From assembly GCA_017937025.1 (NCBI GenBank), contig JAGBEJ010000013.1, positions 23,859 through 87,858 on the forward strand: DNA of 64,000 bases, given 5' to 3'. The notes beneath the pieces were generated by a model. It had not been told where the DNA came from. It saw nothing but the letters and a program-made list of their open reading frames with translations, and searched no databases. The DNA comes from Paludibacteraceae bacterium (lineage in GTDB: Bacteria > Bacteroidota > Bacteroidia > Bacteroidales > Paludibacteraceae). The position numbers and the translations under genes are program-made. Of the stretch, positions 29,164-39,119 are shown one piece after another; within the stretch, counting starts at the first letter, position 1, and each line of letters opens with the position of its first letter.

Positions 29164-30045
29164 ATGGCAAAACAACCCAAGGTTCGTACCAGCAAATTCT
29201 TCAATTCAAATTTCACAACAACCATAAGCATCGCGATGGTGCTGTTTCTTGTGGGTATAATCACGACTTTGACACTTGTGGCCAAGCAAACATCTGATTA
29301 TGTGAAAAGCAACATATCGTTCACTGTGGTTCTGGAGGACAGCATTGCCAACCCAGACTTGCAGGTGCTCCAGACTCGTCTGAAGACCGCGCCTTACGTC
29401 AAGTCCACAAAATTCATCTCAAAAGAGAGAGCCATGAGCGAGCTGTCGGATGAGCTGGGTGAGATGCCGGAGGATGTCATCGGCTACAATCCGCTTCTTG
29501 CGTCTATCGAGGTGAATGCTTCGGCTGAATATGCGAATGCCAGCAGCATGGACAATATCAAGAAGGAACTTTCGGCCTACGACGGCGTGCACGAGGTGAT
29601 ATACCAGGAGAACATGATGGAGGATGTGAACAAGAACATCAACCTGATTTCGTTATTCCTTGCCGGAGTGGCACTGCTGATGCTCATTGTGTCAATCGGG
29701 CTTATCAATAACACAATCCGTCTGCAACTTTATTCTAAGCGATTCACCATCAACACGATGCGTCTGGTGGGAGCTACAGCATGGTTCATTCGTAAGCCAT
29801 TCCTCGGCAGAAGTCTGCTGAACGGACTGATAGCCGCGCTGCTGTCTTCGGCATTGCTGGAGGGGCTGTTGTATTACCTGCAGTATTACTACGGATTCCC
29901 GCTCTTCAACCTTGTAGCGCCTATGAATATCGCTATAACAGTGGGCGTGATATTCATACTGGGAATTGTCATATCGCTCTTCTCATCGATGTTTGCGGTA
30001 GGCAAGTACCTGCGCATCAAGACAAATGACTTATACTATATCTAA
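29164..30045 (+). CDS. ftsX: Cell division protein FtsX
   Basis: The 293-residue protein has four transmembrane helices (about 20-42, 160-185, 215-240, 260-282) and a periplasmic domain between the first two, as in FtsX. It forms an ABC-type complex with FtsE and controls peptidoglycan hydrolases during division. ftsE is not adjacent here; the neighbouring genes (DUF3098, uppP, truB) form the usual Bacteroidota context. Confidence 0.9.
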   Translation: MAKQPKVRTSKFFNSNFTTTISIAMVLFLVGIITTLTLVAKQTSDYVKSNISFTVVLEDSIANPDLQVLQTRLKTAPYVKSTKFISKERAMSELSDELGEMPEDVIGYNPLLASIEVNASAEYANASSMDNIKKELSAYDGVHEVIYQENMMEDVNKNINLISLFLAGVALLMLIVSIGLINNTIRLQLYSKRFTINTMRLVGATAWFIRKPFLGRSLLNGLIAALLSSALLEGLLYYLQYYYGFPLFNLVAPMNIAITVGVIFILGIVISLFSSMFAVGKYLRIKTNDLYYI

Positions 30046-30056
30046 TATTCCAAATC

Positions 30057-30302
30057 ATGTCGGATAACAACAATCACAAGAATTTCCCTGTCGGCAAGAA
30101 GAACCTTGTCCTTATGGCAATATCGTTTGTCATCATAATCGTAGGTTTTGTGCTGATGCTGGGTCCTAATTCAGATCAGGCTTTCAATCCAGATATATTC
30201 TCATTCAGAAGAATCACTGTAGGTCCAATGGTTTCGCTTTTTGGATTCGTGTTTATGATTTTTGCCATAATGTATAAATTTAAAGACAAGAATAACGACT
30301 AA
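30057..30302 (+). CDS. DUF3098 family small membrane protein
   Basis: The 81-residue product has two transmembrane helices (19-37 and 57-74) with a short connecting loop containing FSFRRITVGP, the family signature. It lies between ftsX and uppP and overlaps uppP by one base (TAATG), indicating translational coupling. Its function is not known. Confidence 0.85.
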   Translation: MSDNNNHKNFPVGKKNLVLMAISFVIIIVGFVLMLGPNSDQAFNPDIFSFRRITVGPMVSLFGFVFMIFAIMYKFKDKNND

Positions 30303-31144
30303 TGAGCGCGGACTTAAGTTTATTCCAGACAATCGTGATTTCTATCGTTGAGGGACTGACAGAGTTTCTGCCGGTTTCGTCAACAGGACACATGATAATA
30401 ACTCAGAATCTTATGGGCGTGAACGAGGGCAGTCCTTTTGTTCATGCTTTCACTTTCATAATCCAGTTCGGAGCGATACTCTCGGTTGTGTGCCTGTATT
30501 GGAAGAAATTCTTCCTCGTCAGGAACAAGGAGGATTTCAACGAGCGGCTGAAGTTCTACGGACTGCTCATTGTCGGTGTGCTGCCGGCTGTGGTCATCGG
30601 ACTCGCGGCTAAGAAGAGCGGTCTGCTAGACTGGCTGCTGGACAGTGTCGAAGTCGTGGCAGTGATGCTGATACTTGGCGGTATATTCATGCTTTTCTGC
30701 GATAAGATATTCAACAAGGGCAAGGAGGAAAACGAGGTTACGGCTAAGAGAGCCTTCATGATAGGTCTTTTCCAGTGCATTTCGGTCATCCCTGGCGTTA
30801 GCCGCAGCATGGCGACTATTGTCGGCGGAATGACACAGAAACTGACAAGAAAGAAAGCGGCTGAGTTCTCATTCTTCTTGGCTGTGCCTACTATGGCAGG
30901 CGCGACTTTGCTGGATCTCTTGGACATGTTCGATTCCGAGACGTCGTGGGCTACTTCGGAGCATATCTTCCTGCTTCTCTTGGGCTGCGCCATAGCATTC
31001 GTAGTGGCTTTATTCGCCATGAAATGGTTCGTCAATTTCTTGACAAAGTACGGTTTTAAGGCGTTCGGATGGTACAGAATCGTAGTCGGTACAGTCATCG
31101 TGTGCCTTCTTCTGGCTGGTTTTGACTTAAACATGGTTGATTAA
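30302..31144 (+). CDS. uppP: Undecaprenyl-diphosphatase
   Basis: The 280-residue membrane enzyme recycles undecaprenyl pyrophosphate for wall and glycan synthesis. The active-site segments are EGLTEFLPVSSTGH (residues about 14-27) and PGVSRSMATIVGG. It carries about eight helices, normal for the BacA/UppP family, and overlaps both neighbours by one base. Confidence 0.96.
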   Translation: MSADLSLFQTIVISIVEGLTEFLPVSSTGHMIITQNLMGVNEGSPFVHAFTFIIQFGAILSVVCLYWKKFFLVRNKEDFNERLKFYGLLIVGVLPAVVIGLAAKKSGLLDWLLDSVEVVAVMLILGGIFMLFCDKIFNKGKEENEVTAKRAFMIGLFQCISVIPGVSRSMATIVGGMTQKLTRKKAAEFSFFLAVPTMAGATLLDLLDMFDSETSWATSEHIFLLLLGCAIAFVVALFAMKWFVNFLTKYGFKAFGWYRIVVGTVIVCLLLAGFDLNMVD

Positions 31145-31848
31145 TGGATTTTGATTCTGGAGAAATCCTTTATTTCGACAAACCTTTGGAATGGACATCT
31201 TTTCAGGTGGTCAGCAAGGTTCGTTATGCAATCTGCCATTCGTTAGGCCGCAAATCCAAGGCTCTGAAGGTAGGACACGCAGGCACGCTCGACCCTATGG
31301 CTACTGGTGTGCTGGTGTTGTGTACAGGCAAGGCGACCAAGAAAATCGAGTCCTTTCAGTATAAGACTAAGGAATATATTGCAGACCTGTTTCTGGGCGC
31401 GACGACACCTTCGTTCGACACCGAACATCCCGTAGATAAGACTTATCCTACAGAACATATCACACGTGAGCTGGTGGAGGAAACCTTGAAGTCGTTCATC
31501 GGAACGATAGAGCAGGAGCCGCCGGCTTATTCGGCAGTCAAGGTCAACGGCCGTCGCGCTTACGCAATGGCGCGCAATGGCGAGGAAGTGACGCTGAAAA
31601 AGAAAACGCTTGTCATTGACTCAATTGAGATACTCGACTTCTCGATGCCTCTGCTGCGCATAAAGGTGGTGTGCAGCAAGGGAACATACATCAGAGCGCT
31701 GGCACGTGACATCGGCGTGGCGCTGAACAGCGGCGCGTATCTCACTGCATTGCGCAGAACACGAATCGGCGACGTGAAAGTAGAGGATTGCTGGCAAGTG
31801 GAGGATTTCCTATCAAAAATGAAAGCAGAAGCATTTTCACAAGAATAA
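31144..31848 (+). CDS. truB: tRNA pseudouridine(55) synthase
   Basis: The 234-residue protein makes pseudouridine 55 in the T loop of tRNA. The catalytic aspartate lies in KVGHAGTLDPMATGVL (about residue 48). The start ATG overlaps the uppP stop. It is shorter than the E. coli enzyme because it lacks the C-terminal PUA domain, which is usual in this phylum. Confidence 0.95.
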   Translation: MDFDSGEILYFDKPLEWTSFQVVSKVRYAICHSLGRKSKALKVGHAGTLDPMATGVLVLCTGKATKKIESFQYKTKEYIADLFLGATTPSFDTEHPVDKTYPTEHITRELVEETLKSFIGTIEQEPPAYSAVKVNGRRAYAMARNGEEVTLKKKTLVIDSIEILDFSMPLLRIKVVCSKGTYIRALARDIGVALNSGAYLTALRRTRIGDVKVEDCWQVEDFLSKMKAEAFSQE

Positions 31849-31874
31849 AATCAAGTGAAAAATGTAGAAAATAC

Positions 31875-31906
31875 TTGACAACCCCTATTCTCAGATTGTA
31901 TATTTG
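31875..31906 (+). promoter_or_regulatory. Promoter for queA (TTG-N21-TATATTTG)
   Basis: TTGAC at 31875 and TATATTTG at 31899-31906 are spaced 21 bases apart, in the 106-base gap before queA. This matches the Bacteroidota consensus well. Confidence 0.7.
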
Positions 31907-31954
31907 TCGCTCAATCAGCGAATATTAATTCCGTATAAAACATAAAGATATCCC

Positions 31955-33046
31955 ATGAAACTTTCAAAATTCAAATTCAATCTAGATGAAGAAAGAATAG
32001 CGCAATTCCCTGTGCATCACGACCAGCCGTCTAAGGACCGTGACGACGCCAAGATGCTTGTCGTACACAAGAAGACAGGCGAGATTGAGCATAAACTGTT
32101 CAAGAACATCATAGATTATTTTGACGACAAGGATGTCTTTGTATTCAACGACACGAAGGTGTTCCCAGCCCGTCTTTACGGCAAGAAGGAGAAGACCGAG
32201 GCGCAGATAGAGGTTTTCCTCCTGAGAGAGCTTAACGAGGAACTCCGTCTGTGGGACGTGCTTGTTGACCCAGCGCGTAAGATAAGAATCGGCAATAAGC
32301 TGTATTTCGGCGACGAGTCGCTCGTGGCTGAGGTTATAGACAATACGACTTCGAGAGGAAGAACGCTGCGTTTCTTGTTCGATGGCCCTCACGAGGAATT
32401 CAAGAAACTGCTGTACTCGCTCGGAGAGACTCCGCTTCCAGGCTACATCAAGTCGAAGCGCGACCCAATACCAGAGGACGCCGACAACTATCAGACTGTG
32501 TTTGCGGCTAACGAGGGCGCTGTTGTAGCGCCTGCGGCAGCGATGCACTTCTCAAGGTCGCTGCTCAAGCGTGCCGAAATCAAGGGCATTGACTTCGTGA
32601 ACATCACACTCCATGCGGGACTTGGCAACTTCAGAGAAATTGACGTTGAGGACCTGACAAAGCACAAGATGGACTCTGAACCGCTTGAGATAACAGAAAG
32701 CGCAGCTGACAGAGTGAACGAGGCTGTCACTTCTGGACACAACGTCTGCGTCATCGGCACGACGACACTCAGAGCCATCGAATCGTCGGTCGGTTCGTAC
32801 CACAACCTGAAGCCATTCTCGGGATGGACCAACAAGTTCATATTTCCTCCTTACGACTTCGCGATAAACAACTCGCTTGTGACAAACCTTCACTTGCCAT
32901 ATTCGACAATGCTCATGATGACATGTGCGTTCGGCGGTTATGACCTCGTGATGAAGGCTTACGACGAGGCAGTCTCATATAAGGACGAGAACGGCGATGG
33001 CTACAAGTTCGGCGTTTACGGAGACGCCATGCTCATTCTCCCATAA
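31955..33046 (+). CDS. queA: S-adenosylmethionine:tRNA ribosyltransferase-isomerase
   Basis: The 363-residue protein makes epoxyqueuosine in tRNA anticodons. Motifs seen include [14 protein letters not shown] near the N-terminus, the [10 protein letters not shown] loop, and [23 protein letters not shown]. The length is normal. It has its own promoter and is followed after 23 bases by the S41 protease gene. Confidence 0.96.
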   Translation: MKLSKFKFNLDEERIAQFPVHHDQPSKDRDDAKMLVVHKKTGEIEHKLFKNIIDYFDDKDVFVFNDTKVFPARLYGKKEKTEAQIEVFLLRELNEELRLWDVLVDPARKIRIGNKLYFGDESLVAEVIDNTTSRGRTLRFLFDGPHEEFKKLLYSLGETPLPGYIKSKRDPIPEDADNYQTVFAANEGAVVAPAAAMHFSRSLLKRAEIKGIDFVNITLHAGLGNFREIDVEDLTKHKMDSEPLEITESAADRVNEAVTSGHNVCVIGTTTLRAIESSVGSYHNLKPFSGWTNKFIFPPYDFAINNSLVTNLHLPYSTMLMMTCAFGGYDLVMKAYDEAVSYKDENGDGYKFGVYGDAMLILP

Positions 33047-33069
33047 GATAACGTATTCAAGACATTGAT

Positions 33070-34770
33070 ATGAGAAAACTGAAGACACTGTTCACAGGAT
33101 TGTTATTGTCCTTCGCTACGCTTGCATTGGCGCAGAAACCGGCGTCAGTATCCGACTCAGACAACAGCAATGCTCAGCTGGCCAAGTATCTGGATGTTTA
33201 CAATTCCATATTCAAGCAGCTTTCTCTTTATTATGTCGATACAATAAACGCCAAGAAGATAATATCGTCGTCGATAGACGAGGCGTTGTCATCATTGGAT
33301 CCATACACGACTTATATCCCAGACGAGGAGTCGTCCGACTTCAAGTTCATGACGACCGGACAGTACGGCGGCATCGGCGCGCTCATCTCGCAGCATCCGC
33401 GTTCATATTCAGATTCGCTCAAGTCCGACTACGACGTGCTCATCTCCGAGCCTTACGAAGGATTGCCTGCCGACAAGGCTGGGCTCAAGGCCGGCGATGT
33501 CATCGTGCAGATAGACAAGACGAAAGTCAAGGGCAAAACGATTTCCGAAGTCAGCGAGATGCTCAGAGGAATACCAGGCACATCGCTGGAAGTGATAATA
33601 AACCGCGGCGGCGAGAAGAATATCAAGAAGCACATCGTGCGCGAGAAAATCGCAATCCCGGCTGTCACTTATTATGGCGTGGTGGGCGATTCCACTGCTT
33701 ACATTCTGCTCAGTCAGTTTACCGAGAAGTCGGCCGAGGGTGTGCGCACAGCCATCAACGACATGAAGAGCAAGCACAATATAACTTCCATAGTGCTTGA
33801 CTTGCGCAATAACCCGGGCGGTCTGCTCGACCAGGCTGTGGAGATAATAAACTTGTTCGTTCCGCAGGGAAAGGAGGTCTTGTCAATGCGTGGTAGGGCT
33901 AAGCAGCTCGACCAGGTGTTCAAGACATCTTCTGCCGCATTGCTGCCTGACATACCGTTGGCGGTGCTCGTAAACTCGTCGTCGGCATCGGCGTCGGAGA
34001 TAGTGTCGGGCGCGCTGCAGGACCTCGACAGAGCAGTCGTGATAGGCACGCGCTCATTCGGTAAGGGACTTGTGCAGTCCACTCGCGAATTGCCATACAA
34101 TGGACATCTGAAGCTTACCACAGCTAAGTATTACATACCATCGGGCCGCTGCATCCAGGCGATAGACTATGCGAAGCGTGCCGATGACGGTTCATTGTCC
34201 AAGATTCCGGATTCGCTCAGACATGAGTTCAAGACGGCTAATGGACGCGTCGTCAAAGACGGAGGCGGCATAGAGCCAGACTTTGAGGTTAAGAACGAGA
34301 TGTCGCTGAACATAGCGTATCAGTTGTGGGCGAAGAACCTGATTTTCGATTACGCCACAATGTATTGCAGCGAGAACAAGCGCATTGCCGAACCTGAGTC
34401 ATTCTCCATAACAGACAAGGACTTCGAGGCATTCAAGTCGTTTGTTAAAGGCACCGACTTCAAGTACGAACTGCGCACATCGGGCCGCCTCGAATGGCTG
34501 CTTGACATAGCCAAGGAAGAAGGATACGGCGAGCGTGCGAAGGACGAGTTCGCTGCTTTGAAGAAGAAACTGACTCCGGACATCGATGCCGACATGGATC
34601 TTTTCAAGAAGGATATTGTTGACATGATAAATGGCGAGATACTCAAGCGCATGTACTATCAGAAGGGTTATGTGCGCCACACGTTGGTCAGCGACCCTGT
34701 GCTGAAGAAAGCGCTTTCTGTTCTTAATGACAAAGAACTCTACACCAAGACTTTGAGTTCTAAAAAATAA
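33070..34770 (+). CDS. S41 family C-terminal processing protease with PDZ domain
   Basis: The 566-residue protein has a signal peptide (about 1-21), a PDZ domain (about 90-175) with GLPADKAGLKAGDVI, and the S41 catalytic core. By comparison with Prc/CtpB, the nucleophile is Ser307 in SSSASASE and the general base is Lys332 in RSFGKGLVQ. A long C-terminal extension (about 400-566) rich in charged helices follows, as in Bacteroidota Prc homologues. It probably works in the periplasm on membrane or secreted substrates. Confidence 0.93.
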   Translation: MRKLKTLFTGLLLSFATLALAQKPASVSDSDNSNAQLAKYLDVYNSIFKQLSLYYVDTINAKKIISSSIDEALSSLDPYTTYIPDEESSDFKFMTTGQYGGIGALISQHPRSYSDSLKSDYDVLISEPYEGLPADKAGLKAGDVIVQIDKTKVKGKTISEVSEMLRGIPGTSLEVIINRGGEKNIKKHIVREKIAIPAVTYYGVVGDSTAYILLSQFTEKSAEGVRTAINDMKSKHNITSIVLDLRNNPGGLLDQAVEIINLFVPQGKEVLSMRGRAKQLDQVFKTSSAALLPDIPLAVLVNSSSASASEIVSGALQDLDRAVVIGTRSFGKGLVQSTRELPYNGHLKLTTAKYYIPSGRCIQAIDYAKRADDGSLSKIPDSLRHEFKTANGRVVKDGGGIEPDFEVKNEMSLNIAYQLWAKNLIFDYATMYCSENKRIAEPESFSITDKDFEAFKSFVKGTDFKYELRTSGRLEWLLDIAKEEGYGERAKDEFAALKKKLTPDIDADMDLFKKDIVDMINGEILKRMYYQKGYVRHTLVSDPVLKKALSVLNDKELYTKTLSSKK

Positions 34771-34781
34771 CCGGCAAGACA

Positions 34782-36269
34782 TTGGCAGATAATTTGAAAA
34801 ATAGGACAGTGTTGGCGCTCATGTGGAATGGCGTCGATAAGTTCTTCTTTCAGTTTGTCGCGCTCATCGTCGGCATCATAACCGCACGGTTCCTATCTCC
34901 GCAGGACTTTGGTTTCATAGGCGCTTTGGCTGTCTTCACGATGCTCAGCAACATACTCGTGGAGTCGGGATTCACATCGGCGCTCATTCGTCGCGACGGC
35001 AACACCGACAACGACTATTCCGCCATCTTCTTCGTGAATATCCTCATCGCGGTAGTCATTTACCTGATACTGTTCTTTTCGGCGCCGTACATCGCATTGT
35101 TTTTCCGGATGCCTGAACTCTGTTCGCTGTCGCGGTTTCTGTTCCTTTCCATCATCATCAACTCGTTCGGCATAGTGCAGAATATCATACTGTCCAAGTC
35201 GTTGTCATTCAAGGTGATTTCTCTTGCCGACCTGACTTCGGCTCTCGTGTCGGGAGTCGTGACGGTGTTGATGGTCATGAACGGTTTCGGCTACTGGGCT
35301 TTGGCTTGGCAGATATTGTTGCAGAATATTGTCAGAGTCGCGTTCCTTTGGGCGGCATCGTCGTGGAGAGTGTCTTTCCATCCGTCTTTCGGAGTCATAA
35401 AGGAAGTGTTCTCCTTTTCGTCATTCATGCTGTTTTCATCGTTTATTAACACCGTGGTGAAAAACATCTACAGTGTCATAATCGGAAGGCTGTTCAATCC
35501 TGCCATGCTGGGTTTTTACTCCCAAGCCAACAAGTATCAGCAGATACCGTCCACGGTCATACAATCAACGATTTCCGGCGTGGCTTATCCTGTGCTGTCC
35601 AACCTCAAGGACGACGAGGCGCGTCAGCTTATGTATTTGCGCAAGATAGTTCGCATCGCGGCGTGTGTCATATTCCCGGTCATGTTCGGGCTTGCGGCGC
35701 TTATGGCTCCGCTGGTGTCTATACTCCTGACCGACAAGTGGCTGCCAGCCGTGCCTTATTTCCAGATAATGGTGCCGGTGGCTGTGGTGCTGCCGTTCCA
35801 TGCGCTCAACACCAATCTTGTGCTGATAAGAGGATTCTCAAAGACCAATCTGCTGCTGGAGGCGGTGAAGAACGGACTGATACTGCTGTCGGTGTTTGCG
35901 GTCTATGCTCTGGCGTCATTCACGTCATGCATCGAGATGGACATCAACTGGCTGTTGATATTTTTCTCTGTGGCTAATATTCTGTCTTATCTGTTTGACA
36001 TGTTCGTGTCGCAGCGTTTGGCAGGTTACAGGGTTATTAGTCAGCTGAAGGACATTCTGCCTTATTTCCTTGTCTCTGCGGTTATGTTTGCCGTGGTCAG
36101 TCTGCTTGACTATCTCAATGCGGAACACGCCTTGATAGGCTCGAAAATAGCGTCAACGGCAGTTCTTATGGTCATAGCTGTCGCCTTTTATGCGGCATCA
36201 CTTAAAATCCTCGGCTCTAAGGTTTTCGATGAGGCTTGGAGTCTGATTGTCAAGCGCAGGATTTCTTAG
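34782..36269 (+). CDS. Oligosaccharide flippase (MOP superfamily, Wzx-like)
   Basis: The 495-residue protein has about twelve to fourteen transmembrane helices and the family N-terminus (NGVDKFFFQFVALIVGIITARFLSPQDFG). It likely moves lipid-linked glycan units across the inner membrane. The start is TTG at 34782, 11 bases after the protease stop. It converges with the glycosyltransferase operon, whose last gene ends 10 bases beyond its stop, which supports a shared glycan pathway. Confidence 0.88.
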   Translation: MADNLKNRTVLALMWNGVDKFFFQFVALIVGIITARFLSPQDFGFIGALAVFTMLSNILVESGFTSALIRRDGNTDNDYSAIFFVNILIAVVIYLILFFSAPYIALFFRMPELCSLSRFLFLSIIINSFGIVQNIILSKSLSFKVISLADLTSALVSGVVTVLMVMNGFGYWALAWQILLQNIVRVAFLWAASSWRVSFHPSFGVIKEVFSFSSFMLFSSFINTVVKNIYSVIIGRLFNPAMLGFYSQANKYQQIPSTVIQSTISGVAYPVLSNLKDDEARQLMYLRKIVRIAACVIFPVMFGLAALMAPLVSILLTDKWLPAVPYFQIMVPVAVVLPFHALNTNLVLIRGFSKTNLLLEAVKNGLILLSVFAVYALASFTSCIEMDINWLLIFFSVANILSYLFDMFVSQRLAGYRVISQLKDILPYFLVSAVMFAVVSLLDYLNAEHALIGSKIASTAVLMVIAVAFYAASLKILGSKVFDEAWSLIVKRRIS

Positions 36270-36279
36270 CGCAAGTTTT

Positions 36280-37254
36280 TTACTTCAGAATCTTAGGCAA
36301 AACGAGGCATGCGGTCTTTGGCATGCCGGTGAGCAAGGACACGACGGCTTTGGTCTTCAAGTCCTTTTTCAGGTATTTATTGCTCTTGTAGTTTGGAATC
36401 GCACGGAGCAGTTCGTCCGTGTATTTTTTCAATGTGGTTTTGTCAGCATCCGGGTTGTTTCTGAGATATTCTATAGAGCTGACGATGTATGCTTTCTTAA
36501 TAAGCAGATACTCGGCTAACTCCCTGTGCTCGTCGCCGGATGCGGAAACCAGTCGCGCGAAAGCCTCGAACTTCTGCTTGTATCTGTTGTCGTCACGTTG
36601 GTGCGATATGGAGTCGCTATGTATCAGGTAGTGGTAAAAAGCGTCGTTGATGTGCGAGATTCTTTGCGAACGAAATAATGACAGAGCCTCGAAAAAACTG
36701 TCTTCCGAACTTTTCAGTTCCGGAAATCGTATGCCGTTCCTGTCCACAAAGTTCTTTGAGTAAATAAGGCTGTAGAAGTAGGTCACATAGTTGAGCAGGA
36801 ATTTCTCCTTGCTCTCGTCGCCGAACGCTCCGTCTTCCACAATCGGGTTTCTCGCTATGCTCTGTCTGTCGTTTTCCTCTATGGTCACGTGTCCGTAGCA
36901 GATGTCGGCGTTGGCGCGTTTGGCTGCGTTATAGAGTTTTTCGTAGCAGTCGGCGTCCACCCAGTCGTCTATGTCCACAAAGGCGAGATATTCTCCTGTG
37001 GCATTGTCTATGCCAGCGTTTCTCGCTCCGCCTGGACCGCAGTTCTTTGGTGTCTGCAGGTGTTTGACGGTGATGTCTGTTCTTGTGCTTTCGCTTGCAG
37101 CCTTTATTCTGTCTATGCTGTCGTCGGTGCTGTGGTCGTCCACGAAGATGATTTCAATTCCCTCCAGTGTCTGGCTCATTAACGAGTCTATGCACTTGCT
37201 GATGTCGGCAGGCGCATTGTAAACGGGTATTATGACAGAAATCTTTGGTGTCAC
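36280..37254 (-). CDS. Family 2 glycosyltransferase
   Basis: The 324-residue protein has the GT-A start ISVIIPVYNAPADISKCIDSL, the nucleotide site FVDDHSTDDS and a DxD-type motif in FVDIDDW. The C-terminal third is helical. It is the last gene of the leuS-led minus-strand operon and overlaps the previous gene by four bases. Donor and acceptor sugars cannot be read from the sequence. Confidence 0.9.
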   Translation of the reverse strand: MTPKISVIIPVYNAPADISKCIDSLMSQTLEGIEIIFVDDHSTDDSIDRIKAASESTRTDITVKHLQTPKNCGPGGARNAGIDNATGEYLAFVDIDDWVDADCYEKLYNAAKRANADICYGHVTIEENDRQSIARNPIVEDGAFGDESKEKFLLNYVTYFYSLIYSKNFVDRNGIRFPELKSSEDSFFEALSLFRSQRISHINDAFYHYLIHSDSISHQRDDNRYKQKFEAFARLVSASGDEHRELAEYLLIKKAYIVSSIEYLRNNPDADKTTLKKYTDELLRAIPNYKSNKYLKKDLKTKAVVSLLTGMPKTACLVLPKILK

Positions 37255-38276
37255 TTGCGGTCGAGCAGTTCAATCATCTGTTTCACACGGCTCTCGAATG
37301 TGTTGCCGTTCAAAATTATGTTGTAGGCCTTCTCGGCGTTCTCGCTCATGTCGTGCTGCAGCGCGTAGTCAATCAGATTCATCATCTCCTCCTTGTTCTC
37401 GTACAGTCCCACTTCGCCGTTTTGGAACACTGATGCGATGTACGGATTCTTGTCGCAAATCTGGTAAGCCTTGGCTCCGCATGCCTCGAAAAGTCGCTGG
37501 TTGGCGCCGTTGAATGTCTGCTTGTTGTGTATGTTCAGCGCTATTTTTGTCCGTGAGAACAGTTCGTTCACCAGTCTTGGCTCTATGTTCACGTTCTTGA
37601 ACACGTTTCTGTTTCTGCGGAACAGCCACTTTATCGGATTTTTGAAGTATGGCTTGTATTCGCCGTAGATTACTATGTTTTTGTCCTTGTATCTTTCGAC
37701 GATGCTCTCAAGCAGCTCGATTCTTTTCGCGCTTGTGTATATGGTGCCGACAAAGAGTATGTCTATGTCTTTCTCCTTGTTGTCTATTGGGTAATAAACG
37801 CTGGTGTCGCAGGCCAATGGCAAGAAGTATGCGGTCTTGCCTTGTTTGCTGAAGTACTCCACGTCTTTCTCCTCGAAGCAGCAGAACAGGTCGGCGTGGT
37901 CGATGTGTTTCTCGCACATGGCTCTGTCGGGGCGCTGCACGCTGTCGTACATCCATATTATCACCTTGCTGCCGTGCTGTCTGAAGTAGTCCAGCGTCTC
38001 GTCCTTCAGTATCGTTCCGTTGTATATGAACACCAGGTCCGGCTTGTATTCGTCGAACTGCTTTTCTATGTATTGCTTATATTTCTGACGGCTTTTCTCC
38101 CTCAGGCTTTCCTTGTCTATTGCGAACTTGTGCCTCCATTTCAACAGGCCCTTGAACGGATGAATCGGCTCGTCGTAAGTCTCTATCTTGACGTCGTAGC
38201 CCAGTTTCCTGAAAGCGTCGCCCACGCTTATCTGGTAGTTGAAAAACGGACTTGATATTATAAGAACCTTGCTCAT
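37251..38276 (-). CDS. Glycosyltransferase, CgeB-like (GT-B)
   Basis: The 341-residue protein begins VLIISSPFFNYQISVGDAFRKL and contains IDILFVGTIYT, a GxIY/NG pattern, and the C-terminal nucleotide-sugar region LNIHNKQTFNGANQRLFEACG, all as in spore-maturation CgeB/Glyco_trans_1_2 proteins. It belongs to the glycan operon. The sugar specificity is unknown. Confidence 0.82.
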   Translation of the reverse strand: MSKVLIISSPFFNYQISVGDAFRKLGYDVKIETYDEPIHPFKGLLKWRHKFAIDKESLREKSRQKYKQYIEKQFDEYKPDLVFIYNGTILKDETLDYFRQHGSKVIIWMYDSVQRPDRAMCEKHIDHADLFCCFEEKDVEYFSKQGKTAYFLPLACDTSVYYPIDNKEKDIDILFVGTIYTSAKRIELLESIVERYKDKNIVIYGEYKPYFKNPIKWLFRRNRNVFKNVNIEPRLVNELFSRTKIALNIHNKQTFNGANQRLFEACGAKAYQICDKNPYIASVFQNGEVGLYENKEEMMNLIDYALQHDMSENAEKAYNIILNGNTFESRVKQMIELLDRK

Positions 38277-39113
38277 TTATTCTCCTGAAAGTATCTTTTG
38301 TATTGTTGTGTTGTCGCCGTAGATGCATGGCGAGTCGTAAGGACGGTCGGGGAATGTCCCGTACTCGAGCTTGATGTCCAGGTTATGCTCCTTGATGAAG
38401 CCTTCCACAGCCTCCGCCAAGCTGATTGCCTTGCCGGTGCAGCAGTTTATTATGCCGGTGTGCTTGTCCTGGGTTATGACAGCGGATATCTGCTTCACGA
38501 GTTCTGACACTTTCATGAAGTCGTATTTGTTCTTTCCGCTGGTGAACGGGAATGTCTTTTTCCCGGCTTCGCTGGCTTCTATTAGTTTTGTGAATATCGA
38601 GTGGTTCTTCAAGTCGTCGCCGTAGATGTAGAACGCCCTTATCCACTGCAGCTTGCAGCCGTTCTGCGCAGCGAACAGCATAATGCTCTGTCGGAGTGTG
38701 TTCTTGGCTATGCCGTAGAGCGACTGCGGATTGCATGGTGTGTCGGAGTCAATCTTGCCTTCGTGGTATCCCACTTCGTGCATCGTGCCCATCACTGCCA
38801 GATGCTTCAGTCCGTTGTTTATCAGGTTTGTCAGGAATTTGTAGTGCGACGACAGGTCCATCATCTGCTTTGGCGAATTGTGCACGAATCCGTCTCTCCA
38901 TGCCAGATGCAGACACACATCCGGGCTTCCCAGTGTCGTGAACGCGTTGTCGCTTTCCTTTATGCTGAAAATGTCGAATCGCTTGACTTCGGCTCTCGCG
39001 TCGATGTTGTTTGAGGCGATGTCGCAAGCCACGACTTCGTGTCCGCTGTCCAGCAACTGCTTCACCACATTGCTGCCTATATATCCGTTGGCGCCTGTTA
39101 CTAATATCTTCAT
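38277..39113 (-). CDS. NAD-dependent epimerase/dehydratase (short-chain family)
   Basis: The 278-residue product has the Rossmann GxxGxxG (Gly7, Gly10, Gly13) and the catalytic YxxxK in SLYGIAKN. It ends immediately next to the start of the following glycosyltransferase. It probably makes or modifies a nucleotide sugar for the surface glycan. The exact reaction is not predictable. Confidence 0.87.
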   Translation of the reverse strand: MKILVTGANGYIGSNVVKQLLDSGHEVVACDIASNNIDARAEVKRFDIFSIKESDNAFTTLGSPDVCLHLAWRDGFVHNSPKQMMDLSSHYKFLTNLINNGLKHLAVMGTMHEVGYHEGKIDSDTPCNPQSLYGIAKNTLRQSIMLFAAQNGCKLQWIRAFYIYGDDLKNHSIFTKLIEASEAGKKTFPFTSGKNKYDFMKVSELVKQISAVITQDKHTGIINCCTGKAISLAEAVEGFIKEHNLDIKLEYGTFPDRPYDSPCIYGDNTTIQKILSGE

Positions 39114-39119
39114 TGTGTG